From positions 63,491,144-63,555,143 of the forward strand of contig JAAALK010000287.1 of the NCBI GenBank assembly GCA_019279435.1: a DNA stretch of 64,000 bases, in the 5' to 3' direction. Below, one piece after another: positions 46,301-56,930 of this stretch. Source of the DNA: Zizania palustris. Lineage: Eukaryota > Streptophyta > Magnoliopsida > Poales > Poaceae. Both the position numbers and the translations under genes were made by a program. The notes under the pieces were generated by a model that saw nothing but the letters and a program-made list of their open reading frames with translations, ran no database searches and was not told the DNA's origin. How positions within the stretch are numbered: the first letter of the stretch is position 1; each line of letters starts with the position of its first letter.

Positions 46301-46596
46301 TTCGAGGTTGAGGCCCATTAAGGATTTAATATTTTTTCCGATTTAAAATAATTCCAGTAATTCATTTATTTGATTAAGGGTTGAATCACTGTTGGTAAAA
46401 ATTTGTAAAAATTCCTAAAATTATATCTTGGGCTCTAGTTCATCTCATAAAATTTTCAGGTCCATATTTTGTATATTTCTCCCTGTTTGGCTTTATTTGG
46501 GTTCTTTTATGATTTTCCTTTAATAAATAAATCCAGAATTGATTTAAATAATAATTTTCTTTTATTTTATTTGTTTTTATTTCTTGGGGTGTTACA
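43304..46596 (-). mobile_element. 5' LTR of Tekay 2
   Basis: It is nearly identical to 34369-37664; single-base differences include 34389/43324 and small length changes in homopolymers. TATA is at 45832-45839 reversed. Followed by GGTAT and then copia B RNase H sequence. Confidence 0.94.
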
Positions 46597-46601
46597 GGTA
46601 T

Positions 46602-49600
46602 CAACATATTGAAGTTCAATATCTCCCTTCTCATTGTGATCTCTGAGAAAATGATATCTCACATCAATGTGTTTGGTTCTGGAATGCTGAACCGGGTTGT
46701 TTGCAATACAAATAGCGCTAGTGTTATCACAGAAAAGTGGAACACTCTTATAATCTAACCCGAAATCCCGCAAAGTGGAAACCATCCACAGAATCTGAGA
46801 GCAACAGCTAGCTGCAGCAACATATTCGGCCTCAGCCGTCGATTGTGCAACACTAGACTGTTTGCGGGAAGACCTGCAAACCAAGGAAGTACCCAGAAAA
46901 TGACAAGTACCAGAGGTACTCTTCCTATCAATTCTACACCCAGCAAAATCCGCATCGGAATAACCTCGAAGACATAAAGATGAAGATGCTGAATACCATA
47001 TGCCAAATTCGAGGGTGTGTTTGAGATACCTTAAGATGCGCTTAACCGCTTGGCGGTGTGAAGCTCGTGGCGAAGCCTGAAAACGAGCGCACAGACACAC
47101 AGCGAAGTGTATGTCCGGCCTCGTGGCAGTCAAGTAGAGGAGGGAGCCGATCATGCTTCGGAACTCCTTCTGATCTACGGCTTCTCCATCTTCGTCAGGG
47201 TCCAATGCTACAGATGTAGCCATTGGAGTGGCGAGGGGCTTCGCATCGGACATGTCAAACTTCTTGAGCAGGTCCTTGGTGTACTTTGTCTGGTGGACAA
47301 AAGTACCTTGTTTGCTTTGCTTGATTTGCAAACCAAGGAAAAAGGTGAGTTCACCCATCATCGACATTTCAAATTCCCTGCTCATGGTATCTGCAAACTC
47401 GGCAACCAAAGCATGAGAAGAGCCACCAAAGATGATATCATCCACATAAATCTGAACTAGGAGGAAATCTTTGCCATGCTTGAGAGTAAACAGTGTTTTA
47501 TCAACAGAGCCCATCAAATACCCTCGCTCAAGCAGAAAAGACTTAAGTCTATCATACCATGCCCGAGGGGCCTGCTTGAGTCCATAAAGAGCCTTATGAA
47601 GTTTAAGGACTTTATGTGGGTACTTGGGGTTTTCAAAACCAGGGGGTTGTTTTACATAAACATCTTCACCTATGAAGCCATTAAGAAAAGCACTTTTGAC
47701 ATCCATTTGATAGAGTTTGAATCCCTGGGATGTCGCAAAGGAAAGCAAAATCCTAATGGCCTCAAGGCGAGCAACAGGTGCAAAAGTTTCAGTAAAATCA
47801 ATCCCTTCTAGTTGAGAAAAGCCCTGAGCTACAAGTCTAGTCTTGTTTCTAACTATAGTCCCATCCTCCCCTTGTTTATTTTTGAAAATCCATTTTGTTC
47901 CAATGAAATGAACATTTGGTGGAGGATCAACTAAAGACCAGACTTGGTTTCTCTCAAAATTTTCAAGTTCCTCATGCATGGCATTGATCCAACTAGAATC
48001 AGAAAGTGCATGACTAACATCTAAGGGCTCGAAAGAAGCAACAAAAGCGGAATCAATGAAATGAGCATGAGAACGTGTTACCCTTTGATCAAGCTCACCA
48101 ATGATCTGCTCGGGAGGGTGCATCCTTTGAACATGGTGTGGAGCCTCGCGGCGGGATGCAGTCTCCCCCTCAACTTGTGCGTTGGAGTGGTCCAAGATGA
48201 CCGATGTCGAGGTAGTTGCTTCGGGACCTCGTGCCGAAGTAGTCGAAGCGGGGTCAGCTTCGGGGGTCGATGTCGAGGGTAGTAGGGGTTCATCCTCGAA
48301 TTCTCCGGGATCTTCTTCTTCGAATAAGGTCTGTTCCATGTCGTGTTCATTTGCCTGTTCAAAAGCAGAACTAACAGAGGGGGTTGATTCATCAAAAGTC
48401 ACATCACATGACTCGATGACAGTGTTAGTCTCCAAGTTATAAACACGATAAGAATGACCATGTGTAGTGTAACCCAAAAAGATCCCGTCAGAAGATCGCG
48501 ACTCAAATTTATCCAAGTTACCACGTTTTAGGATAAAGCAGCGACAGCCAAAAACTCGAAGATGAGTAACCTTGGGCTGTCTCCCAAAACGCAACTCATA
48601 GGATGTCAAGTTCAAAATTGAGCGCAAGAAGATACGGTTTGAGATGTAACATGCTGTGTTCATGGCGTCAGCCCAGAATTTTCTAGGAGTCCTATGCTCA
48701 TCAAGCATCGTCCTAGCCATCTCAACCAAAGTGCGGTTCTTCCTCTCAACAACACCGTTCTGTTGAGGAACCCGCGGAGCAGAGAATTGATGTTCTATGC
48801 CATGCTCCATGCAAAAGTCAACAAAGAGACTATTTTTGAACTCAGTGCCATTATCGCTTCGAATGAATTTCAATGCACCAGAGAGTTCAGTAAAAAGTCT
48901 CAAAGCCAAGCTCTGAAAGTCTGAAAACACTTCATCCTTGCTGGCAAGAAAGAAGACCCAAGAGTAGCGAGAGAAATCGTCGACAATAACTAATACATAC
49001 CACTTGCCGCCTAAAGAACTAACCCGAGAAGGACCTACAGTGTCCATATGGAGAAGTTCTCCGGGTTGTTCAGTCATCACTGTGGTGACTGGCGAATGCG
49101 AAGCGGCAATCATTTTTCCATGTCGATAGGGAGCGCAAACTAAATTCTTCTCAAACTTGAGCTTGGGCAATCCTCGGATCAGACCTAGGGCACTCAGACG
49201 AGCGAGCAACTCAAAGCTCATATGCCCTAGTCTCCTATGCCACTTCCAAAGCTCAGAAGTCGAATGTGCAACAAGACAATGAGAAGAACCAGACGACTCT
49301 GAAAAATCAGCTCCAAAAACTCTCCCAACTCTAAAGATCTTACACACCACAACGCCATCAGAATTGAGTACTTGCGAAGTATCGCGATGAAATCGCACTT
49401 CGAAGCCCTCATCAAGCAACTGAGATACAGACAACAAATTGTATCCCAGATTCTCAACCAAAGCAACATCTTTGAGAGTGAAATTCGAGTTAATTCTTAC
49501 CACACCTTTACCTTTCACTCTACTCCTTCGATTGTTTCCGAAGGTGATATGTTCCCTTTGCTTGGTTGTGGTGAGGCTGGAGAACCATGCTGCATCTCCG

Positions 49601-49629
49601 GTCATGTGGCGCGAACAACCGGAGTCCAT
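46602..49629 (-). pseudogene. Copia B pol (protease, integrase, RT, RNase H), interrupted
   Basis: One open frame covers protease (MDSGCSRHMTG at its start), the pre-integrase zinc region (WHRRLGH ~49235, then CAPYRHGKM where the second Cys is Tyr), integrase core (MDTVG ~49040, SDNGTEF ~48860, VVERKNR ~48750), reverse transcriptase (AFLNGF, KALYGLKQAPRAWYD, IYVDDIIFGG ~47450) and RNase H (YSDADFAGC ~46960, STAEAEYVAA, FCDNTSA ~46720). At 46602 the nested Tekay element cuts it just after QYVDT; the last ~35 codons are at 34262-34368. Apart from the zinc-finger Cys loss and the interruption it is well preserved. Order and length fit SIRE/Maximus copia elements. Confidence 0.94.
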
Positions 49630-49662
49630 GATCCACGTGCCCTCTAAGCCTCGATCTGTCGC

Positions 49663-50674
49663 CTACACATGATAAGAATATCTCGATCGCTCAGTGCTGG
49701 GGTGAGTGAAAAAATGACGAGGCATCCAGCACTGAGTGACACGAGTAGTAGGCGCAGCAAAAGTAGACGGTCTACGCACAGGAAAATCGAAATGATGCAA
49801 AGTGCGAGGTCTACCTACATGCTGTGATCGAACAACATGTCGAGGTCTCCTACTCTGACGAGGTACAAAGTTACTCGCCCGGGGTCTACCACCATATGGA
49901 ACATGGTGAACACCTCGAGGAGCAAAACCTCTCCGAGAAGCACGAGGAGCCTCAAAAGCAGGACGATAGTAAAACTCAGACTCATGCATACCTAAAGATG
50001 GGTAATGCATGTCCTGGTAACTCATCGCCTGAGAGCGTCGCTCATCCTTGATGCGACGAAAACAGAACCCAACCAAATGACCCGCCCGCTGACAGTAGGA
50101 ACAATGAAAAATTCTCCTAGGGGCACTCTCATGGGTCACAGGAGCAACTCTCACAGGCTCCTTGGGCTTCTGCTGAGTGGTTTTCTTGGGAGGAATTTTA
50201 TTGGTAGGAGGAGTTCATGCATTCATTTACATCATGAGGACAAGAATCAACCATAAAAAGCTGCTTCTATGTAGTCTCAAGCTTAGAAAGAGTTTGAGCA
50301 TGCACAAAACACAATTGAGCAAGCTCACCCATGACAACAGTGCAAGATTCACATTCGGCATCATTTATCCTAGACTTAAGCATGGCATATTCAGTAGAAA
50401 CAGATTCTAGCCTAAGTCTAAGGTCTTTTCTTTCTCTAGCGGCTTGCACAAGTAATCTATCCTGACCAAGAACTACTTCATTCAGCTCATCTAATTTAAT
50501 CAATAGCTGGTCAGATGATAGAGTTACCTCAGATGAGTCAAGCTCATCGCCGCTGTGATCGCTGTCGGCCATGAAGCAAAGGCCGGTGAAATCTCGTCCC
50601 TTCTTGTCCTTCTTGTCCTCCTTCCTTGGTCTGAGAGCAGCAGCAAGTGTCGATGTCGCTGAGAGCAGCAACAA
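49663..50674 (-). pseudogene. Copia B gag C-terminal region with second zinc knuckle
   Basis: Two frames belong together. 50267-50674 is acidic, then coiled-coil-like (LIKLDELNEVVLGQ, RLRLESVSTEYAMLKSR). 49663-50154 carries CSYCQRAGHLVGFC, a second CX2CX4HX4C knuckle, followed by an Arg/His/Pro-rich segment leading to protease. A frame change near 50650 separates this from the N-terminal gag, and stops lie around 50155-50266. The decayed copia A has the same arrangement. Confidence 0.8.
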
Positions 50675-51683
50675 AAGCTCTGGAAGCGGCCTTGGCTACT
50701 TTCTTAGCCATCTTGCCGCGCTTGCCCTTCACAAAGGGTTTCCTCTCCTTCTTGTGGTATTTGGGGCGCTCACTCTCATCTCTCTTCTTGAGCTTGGGGC
50801 AATTAGCCTTGATGTGAGAAGTGTCGCCACACTCAAAACAACCACTAAAACCACTTCTCCTCTGATCCCGTCTCTCATGGTGAAAGCGGGTGAACCTCCG
50901 GGCAATGAGAGCAAGCTCATCATCATCTAGAGTATCCACCTGCTCCTTTGTGACGGAGACCAGGGAGGACAAAGCAAAACCATCTGCAAGAACACAAGTG
51001 CCAGATGTGCTTGGTTCTGCAGTGGTGCCACGGCTAGTGCTAGAAACCAATGCCAATGGTTGTGGCAAAGAGCTTCTGTGCACCGCAAGAGATGCCTTGG
51101 CAATCTCTATGGACTTCAGCTTGCTGAAGAGCTCATCACAGGTCAATGTGTCATAACCTGCAGACTCCTCAATGCTGGATATCTTCACTTCCCATATGCT
51201 ACGGTCAAGAGCATAGAGAAGCTTGATAGCCCTATCATGATCATTGTAAGCAAGCGTCCCGTTGGATCGCAAGTTACTCACTATTGCATCAAAACGAGAA
51301 AATATGGCATCTGTAGATTCACCAGGTGCCTGCACAAACAGCTGATACTGTTGATTGTATGTGCTTTGGCGCCTGGCCTTAATCTGTGTAGAGCCCTCAT
51401 GAAAAATAGTGAGTGTTGTCCAAATCTCCCTAGCAGTCCTAAGGTGCTGCACCCTATCAAACTCACTCCGGCTCAAACCAATGAACAGTATATTTCTTGC
51501 CTTGGAGTTGGCATTATACTGATCTTTTTCTGTTTGAGTGGTGCGAGTATCAGGGATGGAGTATTGTGAGTCCACAATCTCCCAAATTGCATTTCCTTGG
51601 CTTAACAAGTAAGCCTCCATGCGCACCTTCCAGTATGCAAAGTCTGTCCCATCGAACAGAGGAATTTTACTACCTCTATCCAT
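50544..51683 (-). pseudogene. Copia B gag, N-terminal part
   Basis: A 379-codon frame starts MDRGSKIPLFDGTDFAYWK, the usual start of plant copia gag. It contains the conserved gag helices (ARNILFIGLSRSEFDRV, YQLFVQAPGESTDAIFSRF) and a zinc knuckle CFECGDTSHIKANC (~50835), followed by a Lys-rich stretch. The final ~35 residues are out of frame after a shift near 50650, because the continuation is in the other frame. The start lies ~50 bp from the primer site, as expected. Confidence 0.9.
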
Positions 51684-51733
51684 GTCGCCAACAGATCACA
51701 AAACCGGTTAAGGTCAACTGGTGATCTTAACCC

Positions 51734-51745
51734 ACTCTGATACCA
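51734..51745 (-). promoter_or_regulatory. Primer-binding site of copia B
   Basis: Reversed it reads TGGTATCAGAGT, an initiator-Met tRNA type site with the last base changed, two bases from the LTR boundary. Confidence 0.88.
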
Positions 51746-51747
51746 AT

Positions 51748-53724
51748 TGTTGGACCGGAAACGGCGACCAGAGGGGGGGTGAATGGGAGCTTTTAAAATT
51801 TCGGGCTAAAAACTAGCCTTCGGTTTCAGTTCTGTCTTCTGCGGAACAGGCTTCGAACACTACCTTCGGAGGTCTGGTTCGGAGGTGCTTTGACAGCTCC
51901 GAATGTAGGCTTCGCAGGTCCAAAAGTTTGAAGCCAAGAAGACTTCACTCCACTATCAACCCTCGAAAATATACTCTGCTAAGTCAGAGCAGGCTTCGCA
52001 CACAGGGTGCTTTGAGCAGGCTTCGCACTTCACCCTTCGCAAGAGTGGACACCCTACTGAGGACTTCGACCAAGTACTTGGCAACAGCAACAGGTGCTGG
52101 GCTTCGTACACGAAGGTCTAAACGCACACTAATAGACTCCGCTAGGGGCTTCGACACAAGAAGCAAAACGGGCTACGATCAGGGCTTCGCTAGTAAGCAG
52201 CGAGGTCTCGCCTCCTGTTACACAGAGCGACGGCGCACTGAAAAACACACTTCGCACAAAGACACCCTTCGCCTAGACAGGCTTCGGCGCACTACAACTA
52301 GCGAGGTATGTAAAGCGAGCTCAAGCAAAAAGCACACAGAAGCAGGGCTTCGCCGCTTGAACAAGGAACACAATAAAATTGAACTCTGGATGAATACAAC
52401 GAAGTGTGTGGCTACAGGAGCTCAACAGTAAATGCTCAAAGTGTTAAATGTTACCTACCGAGCCCCCATATTTATAGCCCACAGTTCACCCAAAGGAATT
52501 GACTACTTTACCCCTAGGGTTTACATTGGTTTTGTCTCTACAGAACTGAGGGGTACAAAAGGTAGTCAACTTTATTGGAGGCTTCTCTGTCAGCCTTTGC
52601 AGATGGGACAGCGCCAGCTTTTTGCAGAGCAAACACTGTCAGACTTGCAGCCTTTGACCTTTCCGAAGCCCCCCTTCGCACGCGAGGGGTGCGGTGGCTT
52701 TGGTGAGAAGCCTTGAGCCAAATGGCCTTCGCTTCACCGAAGTCAGCCGTCGATACAGTGACGGTTTTGAGCCGAAGCCGTCAAAGCCCTTGGGCCTTCG
52801 CACCAACACCTCCGGAGTGGACCACCACGGCTTCGCAGCTACTCCCAGCTCGAACTCCGTCAGTCCGTGTACCGAAGCCATGCAGGCCGAAGCACCACAA
52901 GACAACCACACTCCGAAGCCCCACCTTCGGAGTACCACCCTTCGAAGTCCCTCCTTCGTCCAAGGCCTCCGCACGAAGCATTCCATGAGCCCTTCGTCGC
53001 GGTGTCTCTCCCCGAGCACGCTCCTCGACGAGCCTCACCCGGACCATGCCTTCGATGCGCCTCGACTTCTGAGACCTTCGTCGGGCACCTTCGAATGTCT
53101 CCCTCCGGAGCACACTTCGAACGCCTTGCCTCAGCAGAGGACTTGATCCACCCAACTCCGAAGTCACTCCATCCGGAGTACCTTCGAAGTGCCTCACCTC
53201 CGAGGACTTTGTCCCGGAGTACCTTCAGCCGGAGCCACGCTCCGCACTCTCTGCCTTCACCTGGCACACCTCGACCCAAGGACTGACCCGGACCCCCTTC
53301 GCAGCCACCGTGACGGAGCTCCCCGCTCCCCTAGCATCAAGCCTCCCGCTTGACCTAGGTTCACCTGCTACGTTCGTCTGTCGCCTCCGAAGTCCCTGCG
53401 CACCACAGACAAGCAGACAAGTGTTTCCAGTACTCCGGAGACCTCTCCGGGTTAGCAACCTCCGGTACACACTCCGGTGTACCGCCCAAAGTACCGAAGC
53501 CATCGGTACACACCCAGTCATCGTGTACTGTCGGACCCCTCCGACAGGCACACTCCGCTGCAACAGCTGCAGCAACCAAACCACCGAACACCCTTCGGTG
53601 AAACCCTCCGAACACCCTTCGGAGGTACAACCTCCGAACCCCTTCCGGAGGTACCCCTTCGAACAGAGGTTAAAAGCCTGTCAATCACTCATCACAAATA
53701 CTGAAACCAACCCTTGGTTTCTCA
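51748..53724 (-). mobile_element. 5' LTR of copia B
   Basis: 1977 bp, nearly identical to 31067-33077 except for a 34-bp absence near 52910, located between short CACTCC direct repeats. Followed by ACAAG and then the tail of the Tekay solo LTR. Confidence 0.94.
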
Positions 53725-53729
53725 ACAAG

Positions 53730-53949
53730 GATGGTCTGGAGTAGCGACCCAGTCAAGAAGAAAGATCCTGAAGAGGGTGTTCGTCATGCAGTTTATTTTT
53801 ATTATTTTAATTTCACTCTTATGTAATAATATGGTCTGCGTACCATGAATTCTTGTCGTATGTACGTTGTCGCATGATGAACTTCTTGTATTATTGTTTT
53901 TCTTTGGAAATTCAATAATGTTCCGATTTTGGTAAATCGGGGCGCCACA
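53730..53949 (+). mobile_element. Tekay-type solo LTR, right part
   Basis: These 220 bases complete the LTR begun at 27947. The end GGTAAATCGGGGCGCCACA is the reverse complement of the TGTCGCGCCCCGATTTA start seen at 34369, with one change. Followed by the target copy GACAC. Confidence 0.9.
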
Positions 53950-53954
53950 GACAC

Positions 53955-54480
53955 CGCATTCACTTGGTTTTCAGCACTTCCGCCGAACTCCGTGCAGACA
54001 TGGGCTCAACTAGAGCAGAAGTTTCATGATTATTTCTACACAAGTGAGACCGAGCTTAGGCTATCACACCTCACGACGATTAAGCAAAAATATAGCGAAA
54101 GTATTTCTGAGTATGTTAAATGCTTTAGAGACACCAGGAATAAATGCTTTAGCCTAAACGTATCGGAAAGAGATCTAGCAGATCTAGCATTCAATGGCCT
54201 ATGGGCAGAAATTAAGGAGCATATGGATAATCAAAACCTCTTGGAAGTTAGCCAAGTATTGCAACAGGCTCTGGTCCAGGAAAGCCGGGCCAGAGATAAA
54301 AAATTCGTTATTACTTTTAATAAACCAAGGGTTGAGATCCACACTATGGAGCACTCCGACGAGGGAGAATCCGAAGAGAAAGAGGATCCGACCGATACGT
54401 GCACGGCCGAATGGACTTGGAGCACGAAGTCCAAGCCCGTCACCTGCTCCGAATTGCGGTCATCTCCCTCTAAGAGTTGA
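53955..54480 (+). pseudogene. Tat B gag, second part
   Basis: It continues from 27946 with TAFTWFSALPPNS, then WAQLEQKFHDYFYTSETELRL and the gag C-terminal helices up to ALVQESRARDKKF, and an acidic tail. It stops at 54480. The join is in frame when the solo LTR and one target copy are removed, which supports the nesting. Confidence 0.88.
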
Positions 54481-55967
54481 CCTAATGAAATTAGATATTC
54501 ATTCGACGTAACTAAATGTGATAAGATATTTGATTTCCTATTAAAAAAAATCAACTTCTACGGCTGCTGAAAGGGCAAGTCATGTCATCCGCCGATGAAT
54601 TAAAAAAGTGTCCCTACTGCAAGTGGCATGATTCTTATTCTCACTACACTAACGATTGCAATGTTTTTTGTCGGTAGGTACAATCGGCCATAGAGGAAGG
54701 ATGATTGAAAATAGAAGAAAATCCAAAGATGAAATTAGACAGAGACCTTTTTCCCATAAACAACGTTGAGCTAGAAGGGAAGAAGGTGTTGATTCAACCA
54801 GAGTAGGCCGAGTCGGCTAAGGGGAAAGCAATCATCATAGGAGACACTCGCACACGCACACTTGTACCAAAGAATCCGGAGGCAGGGGTGTGGAAAGAAA
54901 ATATTAAGTCGTCATCTTCGGCCAAACATCGCAGAAGGCCGAAGGTGACTTACAAGATTATTTTGGACAAGCACTAGCGAAGGTCCAAAAGAAGAGGTGT
55001 TCGCCCACGGGCTCCGGGATGGTCAAAGCCCCCTAGGAGGGCGAGTCTCGTGAGTGTTGAGTTCGGACCTCAAGGTCCGAACACCCCTTCGGAGTGGGTA
55101 TAGCCTCTGGTAGGGTTCGAACCTCAGTGGCCCAACCCCCCTCTAGGTTGGTCCCAACCTCCGGCAGGGTTTAGACCTCAGTGGCCGAACCCTCCCCGGC
55201 ATGGCCCCTATTTTTGGGAAGCTTTGAGCCTCAGTGGCCGAACCCGCCTCCTCCGGAGGGTTTCCATCCTCCGGGTGGATCCGGTCCTTAGTGGCTGAAC
55301 TCACCTCCTCCGAGCGGGTTGCAGCCTCCGGATGGACTCGGCCTCTACTGGCTGGGCTTGCTTCCGCCATGGGCTAATTTACCTCCGACTTGGCAGGACT
55401 CTTTACTGGTTAGGTCCGAGGTACCATCGATGTGGCCGGGCTTCCAACTAGCCAACGGGTTCGGCACTCAGCGGGCAAAGCCGCTAGAGCCTCCGATGCC
55501 ACCGCCCTACTGCTAGGCGATGGCTCCGACTTGGCCTCCGCCGCCGGAGAACTTCATGCAAAGTCTGGCTACTAACACTTACACTCCTTCTAGTGTCTCC
55601 GAGTGGCAGGTTCGAGGGCCGGTGCAGGATGACAATATTGTTCACCGCCTATCAGTAGTGCCTCAGAACCAGGCTCCACAAGATGTCACCGGAAGGGATG
55701 AACGTGAAGATGCCTCGGATGTTATAGTCATCAGGGTTGGATCCCAGGAGGTCCCAATCCCGAAGGATGCCCCAATGGGACAGCGTGAAGACTCGGCTAA
55801 AGCTCGGTCTGACTGGCCTTACGATGGTTTTCAGCACAGACTAGTCTGACTGGCCCGCTACGGCCAGTCCGACCGACAAGGAGCAGGAGACCTCTCATGG
55901 CAAGCGCAAGATATCCGAGGCCGATACAAAGAAATCCCCTTCGGCCAAAAATGCTAGAAGCAAGACC
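54481..55967 (+). other. Tat B spacer between gag and protease
   Basis: No continuous frame. A knuckle-like segment near 54605-54670 (CPYCKWHDSYSHYTNDCN) is followed by a stop-riddled stretch. From 55110 to 55420 there are imperfect repeats of about 54-58 bp (separate entry). Near 55800-55880 the GGTCTGACTGG/GGTCCGACC motif of the LTR recurs. The spacer is probably decayed polyprotein sequence. Confidence 0.65.
55110..55420 (+). repeat. Imperfect 54-58 bp tandem repeats in Tat B
   Basis: The phrase CCTCAGTGGCCGAACCC or a variant recurs at 55122, 55176, 55229, 55286, 55342 and ~55400, each preceded by GCCTCCGG-like sequence. Spacing varies from 53 to 58 bp, so six decayed copies are visible. 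Both strands remain partly open, so it may once have coded a repetitive linker. Confidence 0.75.
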
Positions 55968-56926
55968 GTGGCACCTGGCACCTGCCCTCAGCCATCGTGG
56001 GCACCCTCGGGGATGTCCAAATCACAAAAGAGGAGGTTGCAATGCTTGAGGGCACAAGAGATACGAGAGGAGAAGGCCGAGGAGGCACGGGACGCGTTTG
56101 TTGAGGAAATCCGTCCTCGGCCCACAGTGAAGAAAGTCTGGAGACCTAGGATAGTCATGGTCAATGACTTGGCCCCTGGTGTTAGCTCCGATGAAGATGA
56201 TTTGCTTGGCGACGACTACACTCCCGTCTCCGAGGGGCCCGCTCCTCAAGCGATGGATATTGGCGTCATCATGTTGCCTTTTGAGTTCGCTCCACTGCAG
56301 GAGGAGGCCGGGGTCACTCAGCTAAACCTTGGCCCACGGGACGCCATATTCGAGAAGCCTGGAGACGCAAACCATCACCTGAGACCCCTCTACATAAGGG
56401 GGCACATCGACGGGAAGCCTATCTCGAGGATGCTTGTCGATGGCGGCGCCACCGTGAACCTAATGTCGTTCTCCCTTCTAAGGAAGCTCGGCAAGGATGA
56501 CGATGACCTGAAGAAGACCAATGTCACCCTCAACAGCTTCAACGGTGACACGACGGAAGCTAAAGGGGTACTATCCCTGGAACTGACGGTGGGAAACAAG
56601 ACGCTGCCCACTGCTTTCTTCGTCGTCGACGTACAAGGAAATTATAATGTATTCTTGGGCGTGATTGGATCCACGCAAATCAGTGTGTGCCGTCTACCCT
56701 ACATCAGCACCTAATACAATGGGAAGGCGATGAAGTCAAAATAGTGTACACCGATACGTTGTCCCATGTTAGTTTGGCTGATGCGTCCGGTGACGCCGCC
56801 CATGATGAGATAGAGTGCTTGTCGGGACGGGACCTCTCGGATTACGACTTTTTCAGTGTATCAGAGGGGAGGTTCGTTCCTATTTCCGTGAAGTCGGCCT
56901 ATGTGGCTCGGTTGTGTCTAAGATAG
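55968..56926 (+). pseudogene. Tat B protease region
   Basis: The frame 55968-56714 contains a basic N-terminal region, then the aspartic protease core with RMLVDGGATVNLM (~56430), where DGG takes the place of the usual DSG/DTG, and FFVVDVQGNYNVFLG near the C-terminus. A frame change at ~56685 moves the reading to 56687-56926 (LHQHLIQWEGDEVKI), which leads to reverse transcriptase. Inactive as it stands. Confidence 0.85.
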
Positions 56927-56930
56927 GGGA

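Larger units (their letters stand above)
34369..46596 (-). mobile_element. Tekay/Del-type chromovirus (Tekay 2), near complete
   Basis: LTRs 34369-37664 (3296 bp) and 43304-46596 (3293 bp) run TGTCGCGCC to GGTGTTACA, with perfect GGTAT duplications at 34364-34368 and 46597-46601. Internal parts are ORF0, gag-pol with a C-terminal chromodomain, primer site and polypurine tract. The LTRs differ by roughly 1-2% by eye, so it is the youngest insertion of the nest. It interrupts the copia B RNase H coding region. Only two premature stops and one protease active-site change separate its coding region from an open one. Confidence 0.96.
31067..53724 (-). mobile_element. Copia family B (SIRE/Maximus-type) with nested Tekay element
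   Basis: LTRs at 31067-33077 and 51748-53724, perfect ACAAG duplications at 31062-31066 and 53725-53729, an initiator-Met primer site at 51734-51745 and a polypurine tract at 33078-33089 delimit the element. Without the nested Tekay (34369-46601 including one duplication) it is about 10.4 kb. The order on the minus strand is gag, protease, integrase, reverse transcriptase, RNase H, then a ~1.2 kb 3' non-coding region. No envelope-like gene is visible. The two LTRs are very similar apart from a 34-bp gap in the right copy near 52910. Confidence 0.95.
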
